Both the position numbers and the translations under genes were made by a program. A stretch of DNA of 28,516 bases from a virus: positions 1-28,516 of IMG/VR virus record IMGVR_UViG_3300033994_000677, one strand, 5' to 3'. Of this stretch, positions 19,724 through 26,891 are shown in pieces (position 1 is the first letter of the stretch; every line of letters begins with the position of its first letter). The notes under the pieces were generated by a model that worked only from the letters and a program-made list of their open reading frames with translations, was not told where the DNA came from and ran no database searches.

Positions 19724-20180
19724 GCCTCAAGGCTTCGTACTGTTTGACGCAGGTGTCGAGGGCTGCTTGGAGTCTTGCGGCATCGGCACTGTACCCTGCA
19801 AGAAAGATTGCATCTCGGCTTGCCAGTTCCGCTCCACTCGCTCCACCGCAAGATTGGGTGGCACCGGACACGGCACTTGCCGAGGTGGTGGGACGCTCGG
19901 GGCGCTGGCGCAAGCTGTTAATAAGCTTGTCAGACCGAGCGTTAATATCCTTGATTTGTTCATAAGACTCTTTCCTTAACTGGTCAGCTTGTGCCTGTAA
20001 TGCCTGCTCCTTCTCACGCGCAGCAGCTTGTGCCTTCGCATATTCCTCTGCCTGCTTGGCACGTTCCTGATCCCACGCAGACTGGACCTGTGCCTTACCG
20101 TGCGCCGTACCTTTGACGTAGCCACCAGCGCCTGCAAGGGCGACAGCGATAACGGCACCGGCCACAAAATAGGGATTCAT
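19716..20180 (-). CDS. Rz: i-spanin (Rz-like inner membrane subunit)
   Basis: 154 residues. One N-terminal membrane anchor (FVAGAVIAVALAGAGGYV, about 5-22) is followed by a long periplasmic coiled coil (about 35-90: QERAKQAEEYAKAQAAAREK and on), then a small C-terminal region with two cysteines. This is the Rz architecture, which spans the periplasm and joins the o-spanin to fuse the inner and outer membranes at the end of lysis. The o-spanin gene is nested in another frame. ATG overlaps the upstream stop (ATGA). Confidence 0.85.
   Translation of the reverse strand: MNPYFVAGAVIAVALAGAGGYVKGTAHGKAQVQSAWDQERAKQAEEYAKAQAAAREKEQALQAQADQLRKESYEQIKDINARSDKLINSLRQRPERPTTSASAVSGATQSCGGASGAELASRDAIFLAGYSADAARLQAALDTCVKQYEALRPK
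19727..19963 (-). CDS. Rz1: o-spanin lipoprotein (Rz1-like), nested in the Rz gene
   Basis: 78 residues, fully inside the i-spanin gene in another frame. Signal MNKSRILTLGLTSLL with lipobox LTAC (Cys18) marks an outer membrane lipoprotein; the mature part starts with a proline-rich stretch (SAPSVPPPRQVPCPVPPN), typical of Rz1. Full nesting is the classic lambda arrangement. It shows that the host has an outer membrane. Confidence 0.85.
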   Translation of the reverse strand: MNKSRILTLGLTSLLTACASAPSVPPPRQVPCPVPPNLAVERVERNWQAEMQSFLQGTVPMPQDSKQPSTPASNSTKP

Positions 20181-20362
20181 TTGGGCGGCACCTTAGTACC
20201 ATCAAGCTTCTTATGAATCTTTACCTCGCGGCAGACCTGTACTTCCTTACCCTTCTTATCCTTCTCAGCGTGGCAAACTTTCTTTGTCTCGCCAGCATGG
20301 ATTTGGAAAGCCAAGAACAAGCTGGCAATAACTGTGACAGCCATACGCGCATAGATCAGCAT
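20177..20362 (-). CDS. Small exported protein in the lysis region
   Basis: 61 residues. MLIYARMAVTVIASLFLAFQ IHA is a likely signal peptide (cleavage after residue 23), leaving a 38-residue Lys-rich mature chain with two cysteines (KVCHAEKDKKGKEVQVCREV), probably one disulphide, and the end KLDGTKVPPK. I recall similar short proteins in phage lysis regions with unknown role. It overlaps both neighbours by 1-4 bases. Confidence 0.6.
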   Translation of the reverse strand: MLIYARMAVTVIASLFLAFQIHAGETKKVCHAEKDKKGKEVQVCREVKIHKKLDGTKVPPK

Positions 20363-20805
20363 TATGAAATCTCCGGGTGAGGTGGTTGAACAGGTGCTGC
20401 CTTACCGCCATAGCCTGTAGCTACAGGTGTGGCAGAGATTGGATCAATCGTCGGTTCCATACGAACAGGAGCCTGTGTAGGTGAAGGTGGTGGCGACTTA
20501 GGTGGAGTAGGATCAGCCCAGTCACTCGCCTTGCTTACGCCGGGTGGTGGGTCAATCAACTTAGCTACGCCGTCCTTACCTTTGATGGCAAGTAATGTTC
20601 CCAATGCGCCCAATATGTACTTTGACATATCGGAAAGCAGTAGAAAAAATTGTTTGTCAGCAGGTGCCATACCAACCATAGGCTGAGTCACGAAGACGAC
20701 CGAGTACATCGACAGCATCGTCATGGTCAGAACAACAAGACAGAACGTCGAGCCAATGATAAGCTTTAGCAGAGCATCCATCTGCTCAGGGGCTAGGTTT
20801 TTCAT
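20362..20805 (-). CDS. Two-span membrane protein, holin candidate
   Basis: 147 residues. Two hydrophobic segments, LIIGSTFCLVVLTMTMLSMY (about 15-34) and SKYILGALGTLLAI (about 61-74), followed by a cytoplasmic or periplasmic tail of about 70 residues rich in proline (DPTPPKSPPPSPTQAPV). Location between spanins and endolysin and the two-span topology suit a class II-type holin, though the long Pro-rich tail is unusual and GPE-type roles cannot be read from sequence. Confidence 0.55.
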   Translation of the reverse strand: MKNLAPEQMDALLKLIIGSTFCLVVLTMTMLSMYSVVFVTQPMVGMAPADKQFFLLLSDMSKYILGALGTLLAIKGKDGVAKLIDPPPGVSKASDWADPTPPKSPPPSPTQAPVRMEPTIDPISATPVATGYGGKAAPVQPPHPEIS

Positions 20806-20986
20806 CTTTCATATCCTCCTGTTTCAGCAGTTGGTCAGGGCAGGTGCCGGTGATAGCGCAGTCTGGACGTTGGCATTCCTGTTTCTTCCAGTTAGCCTTA
20901 TCCATACAAGGGTACCTGAAGCGGTCCTCACACCCACTAAGCCAAGCGAGTGCCAGAAGTATTAAAGCTATTGAGCGCAATTTCAT
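20786..20986 (-). CDS. Small lipoprotein in the lysis region
   Basis: 66 residues with a lipoprotein signal MKLRSIALILLALAWLSGC (lipobox LSGC, Cys19). The mature chain has four more cysteines in a pattern I recall from phage lysis cassettes (PCMDKANWKKQECQRPDC, then TGTCPDQLL). It overlaps the endolysin gene by 50 bases and the next gene by 20. Being a lipoprotein with paired cysteines, it probably sits at the outer membrane; its part in lysis is unknown. Confidence 0.68.
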   Translation of the reverse strand: MKLRSIALILLALAWLSGCEDRFRYPCMDKANWKKQECQRPDCAITGTCPDQLLKQEDMKDEKPSP

Positions 20987-21593
20987 AGTGATGTTCCCTG
21001 TCTTCCAGTCCTATGTAGCCGCCATTGATTGCCTTGGTTAATCCCTTAAAGTCATTCGCATCAACGAAACGATTGAGTTTGTTTTCACTCCAGTACCAGC
21101 AGGCACTCTGCGCTGCTCCCTCGAAGGTCTGCAAATATTCAGCCGCTTCTTCAGGTGTAATCTCAAGCGAAGCAGCAAACCAAAAGTAATTATTTTTCCC
21201 GGTGAGTTGCAAAATTCCTCGGCCACGGAATTTGAACCCATCTCCGCTGGCCTCATCGCCATTGCCCATGCGGTTAGCGTAAACCTTGTTCGCTATCTTC
21301 TCAGGGTTACGGGCATAGAGTTTGGCTGTTGCCAAGTCAGGGAAATACTTGTCGAATATCCTGACCAGACCTTCTGCACTGTAGTTCAGGTTCTCTGTCA
21401 GGAATACATAGCCGCCTGATTCATGGCTAGTCTGGGCAAGGAAAGCAGCGATGCGCTTCGGTGTATTGATCTCGTACTCTTCGAGCAAAGACTTGCCACC
21501 GAACTCTGACTGCGGACTGAACATTGCGTCGTACCACTGGTCAGCGTACTTGCTCTTAGGAATAAACTTTCTGAATGCGTTGCGATCAATCAT
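20937..21593 (-). CDS. GH19-type endolysin (chitinase-like lysozyme)
   Basis: 218 residues, the usual size of phage GH19 enzymes. FLAQTSHESGGYVFLTENLN (51-70) carries the catalytic Glu58 and a second acid, Glu67; further landmarks are YANRMGNGDEASGDGFKFRG and RGILQLTGKNNY, both classic for the family. It cuts the glycan chains of peptidoglycan. There is no signal peptide, so it needs a holin. It is coupled to the membrane protein gene upstream (ATGA). Confidence 0.92.
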   Translation of the reverse strand: MIDRNAFRKFIPKSKYADQWYDAMFSPQSEFGGKSLLEEYEINTPKRIAAFLAQTSHESGGYVFLTENLNYSAEGLVRIFDKYFPDLATAKLYARNPEKIANKVYANRMGNGDEASGDGFKFRGRGILQLTGKNNYFWFAASLEITPEEAAEYLQTFEGAAQSACWYWSENKLNRFVDANDFKGLTKAINGGYIGLEDREHHYEIALNSFNTSGTRLA

Positions 21594-21895
21594 TTGCCAT
21601 ACATCCTTTCGCTTTGAATCTCACGCCGCAGCTCTCGCATCTTCCTAACCTCATGCACTGCCGCCTGCGTGGCGTAATACATGTCGTAGTACATGAAGGC
21701 CAAGATCGGCATGACGATAAAGAACATCAGCACCACGGCCATCACTGTAGCAATCAGTGACCAAGGTACATCCTCATTGTCGCGCTTCTGATTACCAGCC
21801 ACATTAGACCCACCGCCCATAGAATTACGAACACGACTGCTCCAATCCATACCAGACGACCCTTGAGCCGATTTACCGCCTGCCTTCGTTGCCAT
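21590..21895 (-). CDS. Single-span membrane protein, overlapping the upstream gene
   Basis: 101 residues. A polar Gly/Ser-rich N-terminus (about 1-43), then a strong membrane helix (SLIATVMAVVLMFFIVMPIL at about 46-65), then a charged cytoplasmic-type end (HEVRKMRELRREIQSERMYG). I recall relatives next to endolysin genes in marine and freshwater podoviruses. It overlaps the 232-residue gene by 142 bases in another frame; ATG 21850, with AAGGG upstream, would shorten the overlap to 97. Holin or anti-holin functions are possible. Confidence 0.6.
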   Translation of the reverse strand: MATKAGGKSAQGSSGMDWSSRVRNSMGGGSNVAGNQKRDNEDVPWSLIATVMAVVLMFFIVMPILAFMYYDMYYATQAAVHEVRKMRELRREIQSERMYGK

Positions 21896-22452
21896 CTAGC
21901 CGCCTGTAGTTTTCTTGTCTCTGCTGCTAACGCATCGGCCTGCTCATTCTGAATGTCGTGCCATGCCTTCTCAAACCTTGACCACACAGACCCCAGCTCT
22001 GGTGGCGTGTTGTAGACCATCTGCTCTCGCACCTGCGCCAGCATCTCGTCCAGTTTAGACTCTAGCCGGATGCGCTCCAGCGCCCTGCGACCTAGCGACA
22101 GATCACCCTTGTAAACTTCCTTTGCTGCTGCCTCGCTCTGCACATAGATTTTTAACAGCGCCTCGTACTGGTCAATAAAATTTCCAAGGTTCGACCAAAT
22201 GTCATTCAGCACATCATCAGGTACTGCCTTGGCTACTTCCTGCACCCGCTGCACTTCGGCGTTGTACTGCTTCTTCTGCTCGGGGCTTGGGTCAACTATC
22301 TTGTGGTACTGTTCCTTCAGGTCTTTCAGTACGTCGCTGACATCCCCGCTCGTGGATTTAATCTGCTTGTAGAGCTCGACTCCGCGCTTGGCGAGATCGA
22401 TTGCTGTGGTACAGGCTTTGTAAGCCGCAGCAATTGTGATCGGGTCAAGCAC
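21754..22452 (-). CDS. Helical tail-anchored membrane protein
   Basis: 232 residues, GTG start 2 bases after the preceding stop. Mostly alpha-helical with long charged stretches (ELYKQIKSTSGDVSDVLKDL; EKAWHDIQNEQADALAAETR) and one membrane helix near the C-terminus (VWIGAVVFVILWAVGLMWLV, about 199-218). This is a tail-anchored layout with the bulk in the cytoplasm or virion interior. No family recognised. It shares 142 bases with the next gene in a different frame. Confidence 0.6.
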   Translation of the reverse strand: MLDPITIAAAYKACTTAIDLAKRGVELYKQIKSTSGDVSDVLKDLKEQYHKIVDPSPEQKKQYNAEVQRVQEVAKAVPDDVLNDIWSNLGNFIDQYEALLKIYVQSEAAAKEVYKGDLSLGRRALERIRLESKLDEMLAQVREQMVYNTPPELGSVWSRFEKAWHDIQNEQADALAAETRKLQAARWQRRQAVNRLKGRLVWIGAVVFVILWAVGLMWLVIRSATMRMYLGH

Positions 22453-22453
22453 A

Positions 22454-22732
22454 TCAGAATAGGTGGAGCTGCTTTTTCATGCTGATAATCTCTTCGCGCA
22501 GGCTGTCGTTAGCTTCCTCGCACTTACGGTTCTGCTCTTCGACCGCAGCCAGCCGATCAGACAGGCGTGACACTTCTTCCCGCAGCATCTGGATGACCTG
22601 CTGGGTAGCAGCGTCAGTCGTGCTGTTGATGCGGCCTTCGCGGTTGTCGGCCAGCACCTTGCGGTACATAGCATAGGCACCGGCAACAGCAGCGCCAGCG
22701 CCAACGCCGAGGTTAGTCAGCCAATCATTCAC
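22454..22732 (-). CDS. Membrane-anchored coiled-coil protein
   Basis: 92 residues from GTG 22732. The N-terminus (LTNLGVGAGAAVAGAYAMYR) is a short Gly/Ala-rich membrane-type segment, and residues about 45-92 form a coiled coil (VIQMLREEVSRLSDRLAAVE, then EQNRKCEEAND). This layout is common in small phage lysis-region proteins near holins. It starts inside the end of the small gene upstream (8-base overlap). Confidence 0.6.
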   Translation of the reverse strand: MNDWLTNLGVGAGAAVAGAYAMYRKVLADNREGRINSTTDAATQQVIQMLREEVSRLSDRLAAVEEQNRKCEEANDSLREEIISMKKQLHLF

Positions 22733-22901
22733 CTGACACCTCGTCTGGCGGCATTGGTTCGTTGCCCTCGGAAAGCCACTTTAAATACGCTTGATAGTCT
22801 GTGTTGGCAGGGTCGAAGGGGACGGACGCACCGTCTGATAATCTTTCAACAGATTGCGGTGGTTGACTTGACTGTGGATTTTGGGGATATAGTCTGTACA
22901 T
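22725..22901 (-). CDS. Small tail-region protein
   Basis: A 58-codon gene from ATG 22901 to TGA 22725-22727, starting directly after the stop of the lectin-like gene, with GGAG 7 bases upstream. The C-terminal part DPANTDYQAYLKWLSEGNEP is a pattern widespread in short proteins encoded after tail fibre genes (YxxYLxWLxxGNxPxP). No function is known to me; fibre assembly or tail attachment would fit the position. Confidence 0.65.
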   Translation of the reverse strand: MYRLYPQNPQSSQPPQSVERLSDGASVPFDPANTDYQAYLKWLSEGNEPMPPDEVSGE

Positions 22902-23993
22902 TTATAACTCCGCTGTGGCTGCCCATTGAATTAACATATTTGTGCTGCTGGTTGAATTTTTGTTAAATGTAATACTGGATTCATAATTCGTCCAACCATC
23001 CATAGAACCTGTAAACGCAACTTCTGCTGTGCCGTTCCAATATCTTCCACCAACCGTATTAGTTAAATCTGGATTGTAATTTGTCGTTGTTGGTGCTGCC
23101 CTCATTCTTACTGGCAAAAGAATTGTTACAGTTCCAAAATTTGAAAGATTCTGCCAATTCCAATTTATAAAACCGTTTCTAGTGGCAGTTCCAACAGCGG
23201 TGTTGATGTCATATGATTTTGCGAAATACCGCTGGCACATCGCCAACTCACGCCCATAATCTCTGCGCTCGAACGGTGTTGCTACTGAGCCAGCTTCTAG
23301 TTGTACGCCGGTGATGTAGAAGGTTGCGCCGTTGGTTCCGACTACGCTAGTTGCGCCTGTGGCAGAGTTTAAGTTTGACCCAGCCCATGCACCCGCAGTG
23401 CCGCTATAAGTTGCGCCAACACCAAGGCCAAAGAACAGGAAAATTCCGGTGCTGTTATCAGTCAGCCAAGTGCCCGTCGTATCGCCAGAAATGGTGACGG
23501 TCTTGTACTCCCATGTATTTGCAGCGCTGATGCTGTAACTAAACGGATAAGAGCGATTGGCCGCGCTGTTGCGAAGGGAGCCGCCGAAAGTCCCCGTAAG
23601 GCTTGAGCGCACCCAGAATGACAGCGTGACTGTTTGAGCGCTTGCGCTGCCCCAGTTAAAATCGGCGACGTTGAAGCCTTCAATCGGCTGCAGTATCCCA
23701 AAGTAGTCAGTTGACGTAATAGAGTAAGCGGACGAAGACGTAACGCCAAGATAGTTGGTAAACCCCGCTGGAGGCGTAACACTGCCCGCATTACGTTGTA
23801 CGGTGTACTTACTGGCAGCGCTGGCCTGCCCTTGCCATCTGTCCAGCGTGTAGCTGTTGTTCGGCGTAACACTTGCCCCCGCATTCCTCTGGTCAATAAC
23901 CATCGCACCGTTAATGATGCGGTTACGGAAACCAAGTGAGCCACCGCTGTCATAGCTGGTGGCAAGTTCTGCTAGTTCTCTGGATCGTGGCAT
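22902..23993 (-). CDS. Tail lectin/carbohydrate-binding-type protein
   Basis: 363 residues from ATG 23993, chosen for the GGAGG 7 bases upstream; the open frame extends 96 bases further but into the fibre gene. LGFRNRIINGAMVIDQRNAG (about 20-39) followed by YTLDRWQGQ is a signature I know from phage proteins with a jelly-roll carbohydrate-binding domain, and TVTLSFWVRSSLTG and FYITGVQLEAGSVATPFE are further landmarks of it. The C-terminal 90 residues are a separate beta-rich part. It probably acts as a second receptor-binding or fibre-associated protein. Confidence 0.78.
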   Translation of the reverse strand: MPRSRELAELATSYDSGGSLGFRNRIINGAMVIDQRNAGASVTPNNSYTLDRWQGQASAASKYTVQRNAGSVTPPAGFTNYLGVTSSSAYSITSTDYFGILQPIEGFNVADFNWGSASAQTVTLSFWVRSSLTGTFGGSLRNSAANRSYPFSYSISAANTWEYKTVTISGDTTGTWLTDNSTGIFLFFGLGVGATYSGTAGAWAGSNLNSATGATSVVGTNGATFYITGVQLEAGSVATPFERRDYGRELAMCQRYFAKSYDINTAVGTATRNGFINWNWQNLSNFGTVTILLPVRMRAAPTTTNYNPDLTNTVGGRYWNGTAEVAFTGSMDGWTNYESSITFNKNSTSSTNMLIQWAATAEL

Positions 23994-24027
23994 TATTTGG
24001 CCTCCAATGCGGCGACTTTCGCCTGTG

Positions 24028-26880
24028 TTATCGAATAAACCATTCTTCCACCGTGTCTGATACGTCGCGCATCTTGATCCAGCGGTCATTGACTGGCTGA
24101 CCTTTAAGAACCTTCACCTGACCCACCAGACCGATGATGTTCCACTCAGGACGCTGCTCACGGGGTGTGTACTCAGCATCTTTATCCCACGCGGGATTTA
24201 GCTTGTAGTGCTGGAACTTATTGCCCTTGTCATCATGCGTCTTGACTACCGCATCATTAGGCACAGCAACGCCAGCAGGAATATGGTGCGACTCATAAGA
24301 GTGTTGCTTACCATCTTCGTCAGTCCATTCCACAACATCGTGGTCTTCCATAATGTAGCGGTCAAATTCATCCGTCAGGTATTTGTTCGCCCACTTGTTC
24401 CATGCGGTGTTACCAACCACCATTGAAGCCTTACTCGGCTCTTTAGGACGAACAACGCCTATGATGGCAGACGTAGGGTCTTGGCTAGTGGTTTCACGAA
24501 CTTTGTTGCCATCCAAGACAACAGTTGCGCCAAGCGTTAATGCAGCACCTGTAGCCGATTCAAAGAATTCTGCGTAATCAGCACCGTTGTTATTCCAAGT
24601 TCCATCTGCATAAGCATTTCCATCACCACGCAATGAATGTTCAGTGTCTGAATCATTGTTGCTTCTGGTGACAAAAAAGTTATACGCTGAATTACCAGAC
24701 CTATCGCACCAATTTACTTGGACAGAACTAGCATATGAAGTGCTACCCGCGTAAAAACCACCAAGCGTTGAACTAGTCGTTGATCCATCATAAGCCATCA
24801 ACCTAGTTCCATTTGTTACTGTTGATGTGCCAATCAATAAACGACCGCTGCTGTCGATACGGGCGCGTTCGGTTCCATTTGTGCCGAATGTAAGTGGGTT
24901 CGTTGAAAGACTGCGAATAAAAAGTGCGTTTGCGGCTGTTTGGGTAGAACTTAGTAAAGATATAGCACCAAGGTCGCCCGTATCATTCTTCATCAAAATG
25001 CCAGCAGCAGCACCAGAACCAGCGTTGGTATTAACAAAATACCCCCAAGTTGAACCGTTATAGTTTTGCTCAACTTGGAACCGTTGTGATGCTGTAGAGT
25101 TACCAATCACTAAATTCCCACTCGCATTCAGCGTCATCGCCTGTGTGAAGGTGATTGTGTTACCTGCTGTGCCGGAGGCTGCATTCCACCAAGCGTGTGT
25201 TCCAGCGCTTTGCTGATAATATGAAGCAGCAGCGGAACCGGCATAGATCCAATTGGTTCCATTAAAATATGCGTTGGATGTGAACAATGAGTTGTTTGCG
25301 CTGAATGCGGTTAGCGCTGTTCCTATCCGCGCTACTTCCAATGCTCTGACTGTTGAACCCCACGCACTCGGCGTAACCCCCAAGCCAAGGTTCCCACTCG
25401 CATCAATCCTCATGCTCTCAACACCGCCCTCTGAGAAAGCAATCGTGTCAGCAGCAGGGAAGAATATCCCCGTATTGGTATCGGCAGAGGTAGTCAGCGC
25501 AGGAGCCGAGACAGTACCCGCAGGCAACAGCAGCGATCCGGTCATCGTGTCGCCGGTCTTGGCAACAGCGTTCGCCACGTTGAACACAGCGAAGGCGATC
25601 ACCATCAGATCATCATTCAGCGCAGCAGCAACATTCAGCACAACGCTGGTGCCGTTGGTCGCGGTGTAGTCATCACCGGGTCGCAGCGTTACGCCGTTCA
25701 GCGATACGCTGATGCTGTTGGCGACATAAGACAGAGTCGCGCCGTTGGCATCTGTGCCGGAGAAGGTGGTCTGGCCTGAGGTCGCCACAAACTCATACGT
25801 CACCATCAGCGACTGCTGGGCAGCAGAAGCCTCGAGCCACTGAGCGCCGTCGTAGACCTTCATGCCCACAGGCGTTGTCGTGCGGTAGTACAGCGCACCT
25901 GTCAGCAGCGCGTTGCCGTCGTTGTCTACCGTCGGGTTGCTAGACTTCGCACCAAGGTAGCGGTCATCAAAGTTATCCAACGCAGCCGCAGCAGCCGCAG
26001 CAGATGTCGCTGCATTTGTTTCACTTGTGGCCGCAGCAGTGGCGCTGTTCGATGCGTTTGTTGCACTTGTGCTGGCATTGCTGGCCGACGTGCTGGCAGC
26101 TGTTGCTGAGTTCGATGCGTTGGTCGCCGACGTACTAGCTGCACTCGCGCTGTTGGCTGCGTTCGTCGCCGAGGTTGCTGCGTTGCTGGCGCTAGTCGAT
26201 GCCGAGCTGGCCGAGTTGGATGCGTTCGTCGCACTGGTCGAAGCATTCGACGCAGAGGTCGAGGCATTGCTGGCTTGAGTCGTAGCTGTGCTGGCAGAGC
26301 TTGACGCGCTTGAGGCCGAGCTTGCCGCCGCACTAGCCGATGCCGCAGCCGCTGTGGCACTGTTAGCCGCATTGGTCGCATAGGTCACCGCATTGGCGAC
26401 ATCAGCCGCAGAGACACCCGGCGTTGGATTACCATCGGCATCAAATGACAAGGTTTTGTTTGCGCGAGATGACTTGCTCGGCAGTGTCATGTTGATGTCA
26501 GTCGGGTCATAGACCGGAGCCTTTAGACCACGAAGTGCCAACTCATATGTCTGCTGATTGAAGATCGTCTGAGCATCTAACTCTTCGTTCAGCGAGTTAG
26601 CCAGCAGATCGCCACCAGTCACGAAGTCAGTAGACCGGGCAATACCACGGTCACCAACGATGGTGATGTTACTTGTGCCTGCGGTAGTTACCAGCGTAAC
26701 CGAACCAGTGCCATCTAGATTAAGACTGACGGTATAGTCAGTCGTTAGTGTCAGCAACGTGGAGCCACGATAGACAGCAATGTCTGTCTGCGTGAGAACC
26801 TCGAAGGTAAACTGATACGGTCCCGTACCATTAGGCGCATAAACGACTCTACGCAGCACATCAGAAATATCGATTGCCAT
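24028..26880 (-). CDS. Tail fibre with gp17-like N-terminus and Peptidase_G2-type C-terminus
   Basis: 950 residues. Residues 1-150 resemble the T7 gp17 N-terminal domain that binds the tail (VVYAPNGTGPYQFTFEV; IVGDRGIARSTDF; QQTYELALRGLK). Residues about 165-300 are a Ser/Ala/Thr/Asn heptad-repeat stalk. Then come beta-structured receptor-binding segments with repeated motifs such as SGNLGLG and RIDSSGRLLIG. Residues about 760-950 match the Peptidase_G2 intramolecular chaperone: GADYAEFFES, IIGVVRPKEPSKASMVVGN and PEWNIIGLVGQVKV. In related fibres this domain helps trimer folding and cleaves itself off. Confidence 0.88.
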   Translation of the reverse strand: MAIDISDVLRRVVYAPNGTGPYQFTFEVLTQTDIAVYRGSTLLTLTTDYTVSLNLDGTGSVTLVTTAGTSNITIVGDRGIARSTDFVTGGDLLANSLNEELDAQTIFNQQTYELALRGLKAPVYDPTDINMTLPSKSSRANKTLSFDADGNPTPGVSAADVANAVTYATNAANSATAAAASASAAASSASSASSSASTATTQASNASTSASNASTSATNASNSASSASTSASNAATSATNAANSASAASTSATNASNSATAASTSASNASTSATNASNSATAAATSETNAATSAAAAAAALDNFDDRYLGAKSSNPTVDNDGNALLTGALYYRTTTPVGMKVYDGAQWLEASAAQQSLMVTYEFVATSGQTTFSGTDANGATLSYVANSISVSLNGVTLRPGDDYTATNGTSVVLNVAAALNDDLMVIAFAVFNVANAVAKTGDTMTGSLLLPAGTVSAPALTTSADTNTGIFFPAADTIAFSEGGVESMRIDASGNLGLGVTPSAWGSTVRALEVARIGTALTAFSANNSLFTSNAYFNGTNWIYAGSAAASYYQQSAGTHAWWNAASGTAGNTITFTQAMTLNASGNLVIGNSTASQRFQVEQNYNGSTWGYFVNTNAGSGAAAGILMKNDTGDLGAISLLSSTQTAANALFIRSLSTNPLTFGTNGTERARIDSSGRLLIGTSTVTNGTRLMAYDGSTTSSTLGGFYAGSTSYASSVQVNWCDRSGNSAYNFFVTRSNNDSDTEHSLRGDGNAYADGTWNNNGADYAEFFESATGAALTLGATVVLDGNKVRETTSQDPTSAIIGVVRPKEPSKASMVVGNTAWNKWANKYLTDEFDRYIMEDHDVVEWTDEDGKQHSYESHHIPAGVAVPNDAVVKTHDDKGNKFQHYKLNPAWDKDAEYTPREQRPEWNIIGLVGQVKVLKGQPVNDRWIKMRDVSDTVEEWFIR
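25985..26390 (-). repeat. Heptad-repeat stalk in the tail fibre gene
   Basis: About 19 in-frame units of 21 bases encode seven-residue repeats of the type SNASTSA, TNASNSA and TAASTSA. With Ala and Ser at core positions this suggests a slim trimeric coiled coil. DNA units differ by synonymous changes, but runs are similar enough for slippage or recombination to change stalk length. Confidence 0.78.
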
Positions 26881-26891
26881 AGTATTACCTC

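Noticed and set aside
25985-26390. Short regular repeats taken as a CRISPR array or minisatellite
   Set aside because: They are 21-base units in frame with a fibre gene, without spacers, and encode a heptad stalk.
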